From Druceiella hillmani (Eukaryota; Arthropoda; Insecta; Lepidoptera; Hepialidae), in the NCBI GenBank assembly GCA_039881145.1, contig JAYKKI010000052.1, positions 8,871,501-8,935,500 of the forward strand: a stretch of DNA of 64,000 nucleotides, written 5' to 3'. The notes beneath the pieces were generated by a model. That model did not search any database and was not told the DNA's origin. It was given only the letters and a program-made list of their open reading frames with translations. Position 1 is the stretch's first letter. Each line of letters starts with the position of its first letter. A program made the position numbers and the translations under genes. This document shows, piece by piece, positions 49,961-61,907 of the stretch.

Positions 49961-50990
49961 AATGCTAATGTATTGACTGAAAGCATTGCAGATAGTAATG
50001 AACCATTACAGTCGTCGACAACGTTTGAAGCTACAGATAAAATTATTTTGTCTAAACACCAACTCAACCTCAAACTCCTGTCCAAAATATTTTTTGGTAA
50101 AAATGTGGAACGCTTAGAAATACAAATATTTTATCGATCAGCAACACATTGGAAAGTATTTTCACCACTGAAATAGTCGTTCTAATTATTTATCATACCA
50201 ATAAGAAGGAGAATACTGCTTATGAAGCACATGATGAGGAAAATCCTAGAAAAAGCAATTGACGTGAAAGTTTAACCCTTCAAGTATTCTAAGTTATTGA
50301 GAGTTCTCGTGTCAAGCGCAAACAATTTTAACACTGACCATTTATCGGATAAGTGGAAGTTAACTTCTCATTCGCTGTATCAAGCTGCGTCAATCGGTTT
50401 TGGAGTATAATAAGATTTATTCGATTTGATGACGTGAATACTCATGAAGTTCATGTCAAATAAGATAAATCAGCGCCTATCCGCGATATATGAACAAAAT
50501 TGACTTATCAGCGCTTTACAAACCAACGTATGACAGTCGATGAGTAACTTCATATATACAGGGTCGCCCACGAAAGATCGCCCATGAAAGGTCACCCATG
50601 ATTCAAATCGCGATGAAAGAGAAGTAAAAGATTTAGTCGCACAATGTAAAGAATACGAAAGAAATATTTCGATAGATGATTATTTTACTAATCTACCTTT
50701 AGAGAAGAATTTATTTCCATGGAACCTGACAATTGTAGGAACTTTAAAACAAAACAATAATTATATTCTAGTGGAGATGCATGCTTCTAAAGACCGCAAA
50801 GGATTTCCCGCTCTATTTCGATTTCACGAGCAAGTGCCAATATGTTCTTATGTTCCAAAAAAGCTATTACATTATTGTCTACGATACATTCGGATACAAC
50901 AGCTTGCAAAGACTGATTACACTAATTGTATTAAGTCCAATATAAAGTATTTTATAAATTGTGTTAAATATTCCGAACACTTCAAATGAT
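49961..50990 (+). pseudogene. piggyBac transposase relic (DDE_Tnp_1_7 type)
   Basis: Cut-and-paste DDD transposase, internally deleted and frameshifted. From the N-terminal side the translation gives TESIADSNEPLQS; then LLRVLVSSANNFNTDHLSDK, WKLTSHSLYQAASIG and IRFDDVNTHEVHVK, matching the family block (LGLLIxxGxxK...LxxxW, IRFDD). KSAPIRDI and QRFTNQRMTVDE*L follow: this is the first catalytic Asp box (near 50530-50545). EVKDLVAQCKEYERNISIDD, YFTNLPLEKNLFPWNLTIVG, TLKQNN and FRFHEQVPICSYVPKK match the second catalytic Asp box (usual form NITTDNFFTS, near 50669-50690) and what follows. The segment that normally separates these boxes (YIPSKPxxYGIK...YTGKP) is missing. The third Asp box (GGVDxLDQM) is also absent. 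The longest clean frame is 50771-50989. No terminal repeats recognised. Confidence 0.9.
50562..50600 (+). repeat. ~16 bp tandem repeat at a transposase deletion joint
   Basis: GGTCGCCCACGAAAGA, TCGCCCATGAAAGG and TCACCCATGATT: about two and a half units of a TCGCCCATGAAAGG word, exactly where the piggyBac reading loses its middle section. Confidence 0.8.
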
Positions 50991-53849
50991 GAACCTATGT
51001 TTTATTAAATATAAAAAAACTGCGATGCCTCAACTTCAAAACATTGTAATAGAGAAAAATCATCGTGATACAGGGCATGTAAAAAGACACTAATCGAACG
51101 AGCGCAGCGTCATAAGCACCATCGTCAGCTACACGTGACGGTTGCTCTTGTGATTTGCATTTTTATGGGCTTAAGCTACAACTATATGCTACAGCTCCTT
51201 TAGGTGAAACAAAGTGAAATTAAAATTAATAGTCTGTTTTGATTGAAGTGACAAAATTTTGCTGACGCACTATTCAAGAAGTTGTGAATTCGCAGAGTAA
51301 GCACTAGAACAGTTGCAAATTTGGGCGGCCACAGTCTCTTATCCTACTTAACATTTAATCCGGATTACACTTGAAACAAATTTAATTAATCTTTACAGTA
51401 TAGTATAATTTGAAAATGCATAGAAAATCTCAACTAAACCGGCAAAGCTCATTTTCCATTTTAAATATTGTAATTGTTTTTAATTAAAAACTTGTTTGCT
51501 TATATTTTACGGGTATATATAGATAAATGGATACAGCAATAATTTGTTTTTTTTTTATTCTTCTCCAAAATATAACATGAAAATAATTTGAAACATCTTC
51601 TGATTCGAATCGCTATAATAGAAAAATAACTTGTTTATCCCTTGCCATATGTTTTTTATTTCTAACTTTTTCTCATTAACATTTAAATGGTACATCATCT
51701 ACCGAACCTCTATTAAATAACCAAAATAATAATTTAATAAAAGTGTGTTTTTATCGATATAATCGGTTTAAATTTCTGCAAAATAATACTCACATCGTTC
51801 AATATACAAAGTTGACATAAGGTTCACCGCATTGCGTCGTGTGTTAGATTGAAGAGGCCGAACCGTGTCCGGTGTGCGAGCACTGTAGGATGTTTAACTC
51901 TTGCATTAGTGGTGAAGCAGTCAATATCGCAATAGGAGGAGGTACGAGAAATTTAAATTATTGTTGTCTCATTTTTTACTCAACGATACGTACATTTGAA
52001 ACTTAATTTCACTGCGTCACATTAGAAACGTTGAAAACCGGGCGAAATCATAAGAATTTCTCAAACGAACTCTTAAAACTATGTGGGCGTAAAATAAATT
52101 TTCTTTAATTTATCTTGTTTTTAAATTAATTACTGAAAGCTAACTGAAACAGTTGGTCATTGAAATACTTACCAAATGCCCTCATTCCAATTCTTTTTTC
52201 TCATAGTTAAAAATTGTAGGGAGGCGCATATCGTAAACTGCTTTGAAGACTTATACCTCGCAAATGAAAGGCTCTATAAAAAAATTATTAAAATACGTTT
52301 TAGATTTCATTTTAGAAAATCTTTATATGAAATATCATATAAGAAAACCTTTATGGAAAAAACATATCATCAAATACGATGAACCCATTTCAATATGTTT
52401 TACATATATATTTATATTAAAATATTTTTATTCAAAAATTTCATTGTAGGTAATATTCAACGAGAAAATCTATTTACCATGTCACGTGGTGGGACCGGCA
52501 GACATGATGAAAACATAGGTGTCTATTTGGATAGTAAACACAAAAAGTTCCATTGATTAGTTTGAAAGTTTCAAAGACTTTGAAATTGAAAATATAATAT
52601 TTTGAAAGATGAGAATGAAAGCAGTTTTATTAGATTGTGAAATAGCTAATTTTGAGTTTACCCATTTCTCGACATTGAAAAGTTTTAATATTTAATTCGT
52701 GCACCATTGCAGAAAATTTATTTGGCTTAAAGAAAAAATAAACTTTTTACATGAGGTTAAACCTTAAAAGTGCAAATACTATGAAAGAATCGGACACGGA
52801 AGTTTCTAAATAACTCATACAAAATAAGTGCTACTTTTTCTAAATAACTATTTCTTTCAAAATTTTGGTTACAGAAAATTTTGTTGTCTTTGTAAGATGT
52901 CATAATTAACAAACTAAATAAAAATTTACATATCTGATATATACCGGCTTTAAAATAATTAAATTTTTTTCCTATAATTTATTGATATTTATATGCCAAA
53001 AAATAAATATTATAGAACATTTATAATTATATATAACCTAAACTACAATTTGGGAACAAATGCATCAAACGGTATTCAAGTCATTAAATATTTCTGTTTT
53101 TAAATAATACCTGGCTTTTCATAACGCAGTGATGGCTCCTTCAAAAACAAATGTTATGAGAGAAACTACTAAAGACGTATTATTAAATAGATTTTAAGAT
53201 CAGCTTTTTCATCTACAACTTACCGTACATTCTAATGTAACTGTCATTAATTCTTAATTTTATTGTTGAACACTCTTAGTTTACTTTTGTTCTCTTCTCA
53301 ATTTATTTAATTGTTTAACTCATCACACAAAAATTACTAAACGAATTTTAATGAACCTGTTTTTCAAAAATTTCAAAGAGACTTCTTCAACAGAACTTAA
53401 AAAATAAAAATACAAAATGCCATTAAGAAATAAGTGACAATAAAATTATATCACTTCTGCAGGGCGTCTAAAAGGCACTTTATTAAACTAAACCATCGTT
53501 TTATTATTTGCGAACTAAAATTACAAATAGAATGTGCAGAAAGAAATGAAAGAAATTAAGAACAGATGCAAGGTACTAGCAAAACACCTTTAACTGCTTG
53601 CTTCCAACAAACGGTGTTAAATTTTAAACTAATCTAATTTAATCTAAGTACCATTATGATAAACATTTACCATTGTAAATAAAAACTTCTATAACTGTAT
53701 TCATGCATTAAGAAATTATTTTAGGAAAAGTAATTTTTCACACGCTAGAATGAGTGTGCAAATTAGTGCCTAAGTAGATTGTGAAATATACATATATACG
53801 AGTATATATTCCAGATCCAAAAAAAGGTAGACTGAATTTCGTAAGAGAA
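50991..53849. other. AT-rich sequence, no recognisable gene
   Basis: Short patches of mixed composition lie near 51080-51180 and 51820-51950 but show no frame. The overlapping frames at 52176-52382 and 52243-52449 are low complexity. Confidence 0.55.
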
Positions 53850-54530
53850 TAATATAATGGTATCAGTTCTAGGATTATCTCCGAAAAGTCCCCAAGCCAA
53901 CTGGTCATCGTGGGTAAGTAGACCACCATCTTCCATCTACAACCAAACCCACCAAAATGAAGTACGAACTAAAAAGAAGCTAAAAATTTGCACCCATAAT
54001 GTAATATCCCTATCGTCAAAGGAAATATATTTAGAACTAACTTACTACATAACCTAAATTACTAGAAATACGCACTAAAGAAACATAAATTGCGACATAC
54101 TAGGTCTTTCAGAAATAAGGAGAATAAGTTGCAATATAGAAAGATTCCAGAATTACGTTTTATGCTACATAGGTTAAACAAGAGGCTTATGCGAAGTAGG
54201 TTTTCCAGAAAAAAAATATGAGTGAAAAATGAAAAACTTCAATGGTATCTCAGAAATAATAGCAATACTGGAATTAATATTTGGAGAGTTGAATTCGTCT
54301 ATAATTTAGGCATATGCACTAACAGAAAGATCCAGTGAAACCGAAATAAATTTTTACACTAATATCAAAAAAGCACAGGCATTAACCGATGAAAAATACT
54401 AGTTTTTGGGGACTTCAATGTGAAAATCGGAAAACTCATAGAGAAGGAGAATCTTATTATGGGCAAATGCGAATTTGGAAAAAGAAACGAAAAATTAAAA
54501 GAGATGAGAGGCTAATAAATTAGGCCCATG
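53850..54530 (+). pseudogene. Non-LTR retrotransposon (LINE) endonuclease relic
   Basis: APE-type endonuclease portion of a non-LTR element, interrupted by stops and frameshifts. KLKICTHNVISLSSKEIYLE (near 53979-54040) corresponds to the usual IGTWNVRTL start, with the conserved Asn kept. LDILGLSEIRRI (near 54090-54130) has the catalytic Glu in SEIR. FQNYVLCYIG*TRGLCEVGF and FNGISEIIAIL continue the family order. AYALTERSSETEINFYTN is the YAPTExxxxxEI block. FGDFNVKIGK (near 54404-54433, after a frameshift) is the GDFN active-site box with Asp and Asn intact. The reverse transcriptase domain is not found downstream. Compared with database LINEs often labelled craniofacial development protein 2-like, order and motifs agree. 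A strong splice-donor-like GGTAAGTAG lies near 53911 but has no further support. Confidence 0.87.
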
Positions 54531-55474
54531 AATACAGACTATCAAGAATTAACATTTATATATATATATATATATATAAATTTTATACATAGATAGATGA
54601 CGAGAGAGAGACGGGAGCGAATTTGTTTAAAACATGATGCTGACGCTGCAAAACCGCAGGCTAAACCTAATCTATTCTAAATTGTTAAAAAAAATTACTT
54701 TAAATTGGAAAGAAGAAAAACTTAAAAAAGTCAAAATTAGGTAAATATATTAATATAAAATAAGTTTATTATTTTACATAATTTTCAGAAACGAGAAAAA
54801 TTGTTTAGCAAGCTGAAATGAAATTGTTTCGTTTCATTAATGGGATTTGGCAACGACTTCTAAAAGTACCATTACTTTGTTAAATTTCTAAAAGCGCAAT
54901 TGCTCTCCTATAACGAAAACTTCGAGACGGAGCTATCTAGATCAATCATCAAGCGATGCGGCGACAAAGAGCGCAATCATGAAATGGAATGAAGGCACGA
55001 TATCGCCCGGTCTCATTGCTGCACTAGTGGATTCCATTGCGATCTAAGTTTTACATGTAATATTGATGTTCATCTGCGTCTGTACACATTATCTGTCCTT
55101 ATTGTAAGTACGTGCTGAATAAATTTTTAGCTTAGAATTAATGATAAAACATTAATTCATTATAAACCCTTACCTTTCGTACTCGTGGTTATGTTCTCTT
55201 GTGAAGCTGGACAGATTTTACACATTAGCTATTACAACTTCATCTTAATCACACGATCGAAATTAAAATCTAAATATTGCACACTTATTTAATATAATAA
55301 AAATTAAAATTCACTCTTTATCAAATAAAATTTTAAATTATAAATGATAATTTTAAGCATCGTGACAAGTTAAGTACAAATTAAAAGTTAGTTAATGATA
55401 AGAGAGTGTGTAATCATGATGCAATTTTAATGTCTACGCCTTTTTTTCCATTAAATGTACGCCTATCATATAAT
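54531..55474. other. AT-rich sequence, no recognisable gene
   Basis: Starts with a short (TA)n tract (54557-54578). The patch 54830-55040 is less AT-rich, but its short minus frame (begins MESTSAAMRPGDIVPSF) is not recognised. Confidence 0.55.
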
Positions 55475-55475
55475 A

Positions 55476-55503
55476 CTAGCGTGACCCGTGCGAAGTCTTC
55501 GCA
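55476..55503 (-). mobile_element. Helitron-like 3' terminus
   Basis: On the minus strand the order is a 7 bp perfect stem (TGCGAAG, one-base loop, CTTCGCA; 55489-55503), then CGGGTCACG, then CTAG (55476-55479) followed by T. A short hairpin about ten bases before a CTRR end facing a T is the rule for Helitrons. The body would extend to higher coordinates, but no 5' end (TC) or Rep/helicase was identified. The neighbouring frame at 55406-55621 is unassigned. Confidence 0.5.
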
Positions 55504-55509
55504 TTATTT

Positions 55510-58500
55510 ATTCCATTATGAAGCTCAGATGACAGATCAAACAAATATTTTACTAAAATTGACATATAGAGGCACAAGTATCAAAAGCATTGAGCTAAAG
55601 CGCCACTTTATTTATACGTGAGTGGATTTGAAATTAAACAAAAATTTTACCGACCGTCAATCATATTGACGTTGAGCCGTTAGATGGCAGCATTGCTGTT
55701 TTGTGTATATAATTTTAATAATTAATTAATTTGCAAAAACAATAGCAATAATAAATTTTTTAGTTATGGTTGCCGGTAGAGCAAGCAATTATCTATAAAA
55801 TGATATATAATTTATGTGGATTAGTTGTGAGGTTTTTTCTAAAAAGGGAGTGTAACATCTTAACCTTAGCGTATTAATATATATGATGATGATGATGATT
55901 AATATGTATTGCAGTTTTCGCTTTTTTCCCTTTAAAAACACTTATTTTCGTATGAATTTCATTTCTCAAAAACTAATAATCATCGCGTCCGAAATCAGTA
56001 AACCATACGTAGAATTTGTTTCATCTGCAACATTTTAATGATAATATCATATATGTCTCTTTTACTTTTGAAATAAAATCGCCAACAATAAGTTAAAGTA
56101 CATGCAGTTAGTTGAAACTACTATCATAATATACCGGTTGGATCTAAGAAATTACTTTCATAACAATAAGTCTACCATATTTGTTAATTGTATACATTAA
56201 AGTACGTAATTGAATTAAATTATGTTATAAATTCAATTGATGTAAAAATATACAATCACTAAGTGTTAAAGTTAACCAACTACAAAATTTTCAAAAACAA
56301 AATTTTACTTTAAAATGACAAAACATGTGTACCATGAAACATCAACCATTAAACAGGTAGTATCACCAGAGAAACAGTATCCGATATTATGCGTTATATA
56401 AAACTCATTCATGCTAATTGCCAAAGACCAGACTGAATAATTAAAATATTGATTGGCGATCCACAGTAAATAATATTTATCATCGTATTTTCGGTTGAAT
56501 ATCCTCTATCTGTCTTTCCTCCTGGGGTCTTTCAGTTATTTTGATTAGAATTTCAAATATCATCTGTTGTAATTAATATAAACTTGAAAAAACTTTCTTA
56601 AACAAATATCAATTTTTTTATTAGTAGATATTGACGAAAAAATTATATCACTTAGCCTTTTATTCCTCGGTGAAATAATAAGTACGTGTACGAGCAAATT
56701 GTTGTGGATGTACCATAATTTACAGATGTTACCAACAATGGTAGGTGTAAAACACATAATGAACTTCTTTAAATTTTCACAAATAAAGAGACCGAGTATG
56801 GTGTTTGATAAACAGTGTTAATTCTGAAGAAGAAATTGTTTGAGAAATTGAAAATGGGGAAAAAAATATTTCCACAGCTTTCGATCAGTATACGACAGCA
56901 ACGATACTAGTGAATATAGTATATACTGAACTTCCTTCAACTTCTACGAATTATGAGAATTGTTATAGTGATTTATATACTATATGGGTTCCAAAATTAA
57001 ATAATTCCTATGCATACCTCGTGTTTCCAAATTGAAACGAATAATGTTTCTGTTACCTTTTGTTTAACATAAACATCATTCGTTTTTAATCTGGGCACAC
57101 GAAATATGCCGCTAATCAAATTTATAAAGGTACAATTGTCTTCCATTTATTTATAAATTGTTAAATAAAATTTTAATTTCGCTAATACTGAAGATATTTG
57201 CGATTCAAAAACGGATAAGGTGTCATGGGTAAAATGGGACTTTATTCATAACTGATCCTACTTATTTCTGCCAATATTTTCGAATCTACTAATGAATTGT
57301 TGGAATGTTTATTCTAACTTCCAAAGGAAAAAATATTTTGCACAATAATTGTTCTGAAACTATTAAAAAAATTGTTCATTTAGAGAGAAAATTTTTGATG
57401 GCGACTTAAACATAAAAGAAAGAAGATAGTCGGAAAAGTTAACAGCCGTCCTAGATATTTAGGCTGAATTTTCCAATGTTTTATAAACTTAATATAAGCA
57501 TTATATTTGGCAAATGGCTATTTGTACCATATCCCTGTCTACGATAATACAAGTCAAATAAATCGACTAAACATTGTACAAAATTTTCAATTTTATATAA
57601 CGATAAAACGAGACATGCAATTCGCATTTAGTTTTATACTAGAAAACTGAAACTGTGCCGGAAAAAAGTAACGTATACCTTGTATACTTGATTTTATGAC
57701 AAATCTAAATAACTATAGTCTGATGTATATTTAACCGCATCAAAAATGAGAATTGGAAAACATATATTTTAATTTATGTATTTTTTTGCAAATGACATCT
57801 TACGGAATAAAAATACTAATACACGATGATGATAACACTTTTCGCGACTATAAAAGACACCAAAAGGGATTTATTGGATCTTCATTGTCGCCCTCTTTCT
57901 TCTGTTTATGTAAAGAATTAAGACAAATCACAAATATTCATCTTTTAGTAAATTAATACAATTTAGCAAACTGAATAAAATAGCAAGATAAGTTTCACAC
58001 AAACCGTAAATTCAGCCTCCCACATAAATAAAGCTTTCATGGATAGCCGTAATTCTGTTGTATTCTCCAAATTTTGTTATTGGAATTAATCATATGACTT
58101 ACTTTTTTTATATCTCACAAACTAGCTTCTGAATTTAATAAGAGAAAAAATGAGCAACAAGTACGCATTTATTTCCAAAATGAAAATCTTTCTTTTAGTC
58201 CCTCGATGTGTGAAAACTGTAGACAAGTCTATTTAATTATATTTTGTAAAAGAGTAAAAATGTGATTTTATTGATTATTATTCACAATGGAATTTAAATA
58301 AAAGAATCGATGGAAACAAAAATTAGAAATAATAAAAGGCTAATAAAGCAACAAAGACGTAATTAAATAATATTTATAAATTTACCAAAGAATATCGAGA
58401 AAACGGTCAGTTTCTATAGTTAGTTATGTATTTATGTGTCCTATTGTATTATTTCTTCGATATAGAAACAATAGAAAACAGTTCTCAAAGAGTTTTTTAG

Positions 58501-58783
58501 AAAATTAAATTATGGAACTGGACAAAGAAAGCTCAGGATTTCCACATACAGTAAGTGAAAAAGAAGAAAAAGAAAAATAGAAGTAGAAAAAGAAAATTAG
58601 GTAACGAAAATTCACATGTGCACAAAGTGTAATATACATAATTGTATGTAATCATATTATTCTAGTCAAATTAACTTTTTGATTTTCCAATATTTTCTCA
58701 GGCAATGTACTTAAGGAAAAGTAAATATACATTTTCTATGTCTTATTATTAACATAAATAATAAAGGTAATAAAACTAAATTT
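55510..58783. other. AT-rich sequence, no recognisable gene
   Basis: A (GAT)n run near 55884-55898 and a purine-rich stretch near 58545-58600 are the only structured parts. The frames at 56560-56757 (minus) and 57753-57956 (plus) are not recognised. Confidence 0.55.
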
Positions 58784-58784
58784 T

Positions 58785-59140
58785 AAAAAAAATTCTCGGT
58801 AAGAATCAACACCGAAATAAAATGACTCGTTACACTTAAACTCTCTGTATATATGATTTAAGAACCGAGCACAATCAGCACTGATTCCGATTCAGTTTCA
58901 ATAACTAGAACCATCTGTCAGTTAATGTTTTGATGACGTTGTCAATTTATACCCATTTTCCAAAAAAAATTCTCAGTAAGAATCAACACCGAAATAAAAT
59001 GACTCGTAGTTCTCAAACTCACTGTAGATATGATTTAAGAACCGAACACAATCAGCACTGATTCCGATTCAGCTTCAATAACTAGAACCATCTGTCATTG
59101 AATGTTTTAATTGCATTGTCAATTTATATCCAGTATCGTC
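58785..59140. repeat. 177 bp tandem duplication
   Basis: A block beginning AAAAAAAATTCTCGGTAAGA at 58785 repeats from 58962 with high identity, both containing ATCAACACCGAAATAAAATG, CACAATCAGCACTGATTCCG and AACTAGAACCATCTGTCA. The period is 177 bp. Confidence 0.97.
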
Positions 59141-59204
59141 ACTTTTTTAGTTTAATTTATTATGTCATGACTTTAATTCATTATTATTATAATTTATATA
59201 AATA

Positions 59205-59442
59205 TATATATTGAATATATTTGGCTTTAATTTTGCAGAAATTCATTATTCACAATTAGATGAAACTACGTGATGTAGTATTATTTCTACTTTCTTTAAT
59301 TTCTTTACCACGACCTAGGTTTCTTCAGGTATCTTTGCTAATATCCCAACTGAAGATGTTGTAATACAACGAAACCTAGGTCGCGGTAAAGAAATTAAAG
59401 AAAGTAGAAATAATACTACATCACGTAGTTTCATCTAATTGT

Positions 59443-59443
<1 letters not shown>
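59205..59443. repeat. Penelope-like palindrome, copy 5 (73/47/73 bp)
   Basis: Arms at 59251-59323 and 59371-59443 are inverse complements over 73 bp with one mismatch (ACCACGACC against ACCGCGACC), separated by 47 bp. The left side continues outward to about 59205 with the antisense tail (GAATATATTTGGCTTTAATT, CAGAAATTCATTATT). The right side runs at once into a (TA)n tract, so its tail is lost. The centre contains the second hammerhead-like core in the sense direction. Confidence 0.7.
59346..59386 (+). ncRNA. Hammerhead-like motif, decayed second copy
   Basis: CTGAAGA (59350-59356), GTTG/CAAC stem II around TAATA, GAAA (59371-59374), CC TA GG (59375-59380) and TC (59381-59382) are intact. 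Stem I is broken: upstream CCAA faces downstream GCGG, so only two of four pairs form. Compared with 48889-48930 this one is less likely to cleave. It also sits in the loop of a 73 bp hairpin that would compete with the fold. Confidence 0.4.

Positions 59444-59528
<85 letters not shown>
59444..59528. repeat. (TA)n microsatellite
   Basis: Long TA tract with one GTAT interruption, growing out of the truncated end of the palindrome. Confidence 0.98.
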
Positions 59529-59530
<2 letters not shown>

Positions 59531-60756
59531 CGTTAAAGCTTTAGTAATCTGTGAAAAGGGTTTTAAATAAAGCAGTAAATAGTCCTTTAAGTTTTTTGCT
59601 CTTTGAAATATTATTTTTTAGTTTAAATTATGTTTATATTAAAATTGGTTGTGATGTTACCAGTTTTATCCAAAGAGATATCTAAATATAGTACAAAGAT
59701 AATTAAAATTAAAAGATATATAATAAAAATAAAACTTGAATCTTGATACCAAAATTTATCTTAGCTCCATATCCAATACGAACACCCGGTACAGGCGACT
59801 CTACATTGTGCTTTCAAAGCGAATTCCTTTAGAGTCGCTTCTTTAATAAAGACAACGTAAACAATCATTATTATTTTAATCGCAAGGTTCAATACAAATT
59901 TCATTTCAGTGAAAAAAGAAACTGACGCTGCCTTCAAGTTTTCTTTAGCTAATCTGAATATTAGTCTTCCGCTTTCGAAAACTTTGAACAAAATAATTAT
60001 GGGGCGGCCCATCGCTCGCCCGCGCCGGTCGTAAGACGTTAAAATTTAAATTTCTGTGCTTCCTTAGTACTATTGATCCCAAATACCTTTTGATAATACG
60101 ATAAAAGGAAATTGCACAAATTTTTTCCTACGTTTGAAGCTTGAGACGCTTTTTTTAATGGCAAAACGTAGGATTGTATAACGGAGATGAAGTTTAATTG
60201 AAAAAACACTCCGAAACAGCAAATTACTGAACTTCTCTTTCTCTCTCTCTCCTGTTTGATGCTTTGGCAGCATCTGTAATATGTCCGTTGCATAATGGTA
60301 AGCTTAAATACTACCTCGTCCCGATATCAATGATGGCTTAATCTTAGAAATTCCCCCACTTAATAATTATAATCGTAATTTTTGTTAATTAGGATAGGTT
60401 CTATTTTGGTATATTTTAGTATAAATATGCTTGTCTTAAAAACTTCTCTAAACCATTCCAAAGCCATGTTTATATTTGTCTAAAAGTGATCCCCAAAAAA
60501 TAGGATAATCCATTCTAAATTTACTTACATATTGTCAATATAAATTACAACAAATAATATAGTTCATATTTATAGTATGTCCCACATATGATATTGAATC
60601 ATGATATCTGTTGTTGAATCCCCTGCAAGGTGCACTCTATAACATGCTGGTCATTCACAATTAAATATTAAATTAGAACATTAATAATTTTAGCACAGGA
60701 AAATCAGATCCATGTTCCAGGAGAGCTTTATATTCTATTCAATATATTGTAATAAA
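59529..60756. other. AT-rich sequence with one CpG-dense patch, no confirmed gene
   Basis: The patch 60001-60040 (GGGGCGGCCCATCGCTCGCC and CGCGCCGGTCGTAAGACG) is strikingly GC-rich. On the minus strand an 83-codon frame (59761-60012) starts inside it and has a hydrophobic stretch after an internal Met (MKFVLNLAIKIIMIVYVVF) followed by CRVACTGC. It could be a signal-peptide exon but I do not recognise it. The 84-codon and 67-codon frames at 60039-60293 are not recognised, and (CT)n lies at about 60233-60253. Confidence 0.35.
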
Positions 60757-60795
60757 CTAGCTTTTGTACGTAGCTCCGCTCGCATGGATACTTTA
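60757..60795 (-). mobile_element. Possible Helitron-like 3' terminus (second)
   Basis: On the minus strand CGAGCGGAGCTACG (an imperfect stem with a bulge) precedes TACAAAAG and then CTAG (60757-60760) followed by T. The wording AGCGGAGCTACG...AAAGCTAGT resembles ends of non-autonomous Helitrons in insects. The stem is weaker than at 55476, so the call is less sure. Confidence 0.4.
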
Positions 60796-61789
60796 ATTTT
60801 TAATTTTAGTAATAGAATGACTTCCTCTCGCGCAACCCAGCGTCGCCACTACCTTCGCTATTTATTGCGTTTTCAACTTACCCCACTCTAAAACACGCTG
60901 AATACTAATTTTTACTCCTTAATTTAGTTACTAACCCTAATCTGAGCGATAATCTAACCGAAAAATATGATTATGCTAATCTAACCGAAAAATGTTTTGT
61001 TTTTCTTATAAAATTGTTTTAACTTAAATTTCCATCGGCTTAAATATAAAATTTAGTATAATCTTTCCTTTGTTTGGCCTCTGTTATATTTTATCCCCTA
61101 TCCTCAAAAGAGTGTGCAATAAAATGAAAATGGTAAAAAATGCGATAAATGAATTACTGAACAACTTACGATGGAGAAAATTTGAATTATCTTTGTTGTA
61201 TAATATTACGTAAATTCAATATAAAAATATAAAATAAATAAATAAATCGCATTATACTTTACTTTCGCTTGGCAAAAATACTTAAAAGCTACTTGTTGAA
61301 AAGGACAAAAATATTTAAAATGAGGACGGAAATACGTGCACAATAATTTTTGTAAATTGAATTTCTTTTATCTAATTTATTATTACATTATCAAACAAAA
61401 CATCAAATAAACTACAACACAATATTAAAGAGGTTATGGTATTACCTCTTAAACATTTGTAATGCTGTTTCCGTAACCAAGTTCAAAAATTAATGGCACT
61501 TAAAATTTTATTTTAAACAAATTCGAATCTGTTTTATTGCGCACATTTTTTAAATCTTAAAATTTTTTTCTACATACAGTCATTTTAGCCTGTAATAAAT
61601 ATAGGAGATAATCTGTTTACATAGGGTTACTAATATTTATATTTATAAATAGTTTAATAGGAATTTTATATTGATATGCTTAGGAGTTTGAATATGCACA
61701 AGGCATATTCAAACTTAGTAAAGCTAAGTATCCTACTCTTACATAAAAGTTTGTATTTATCTGATATTACATTCGAGCATAAATACATC
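60796..61789. other. AT-rich sequence, no recognisable gene
   Basis: A short patch near 60820-60900 is less AT-rich and may belong to the Helitron-like element. A short direct repeat (TAATCTAACCGAAAAAT) occurs at about 60951 and 60978. Confidence 0.5.
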
Positions 61790-61840
61790 CACCCATACAC
61801 ATACATATACATATACATTTATATATACATATATACATAT

Positions 61841-61906
<66 letters not shown>
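61790..61906. repeat. Compound (CATA)n/(TA)n microsatellite
   Basis: CATACACATACATATACATA grading into long TA tracts. The 128-codon frame at 61676-62062 (Ile-Tyr rich in its centre) runs through it and is not credible. Confidence 0.97.
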
Positions 61907-61907
<1 letters not shown>

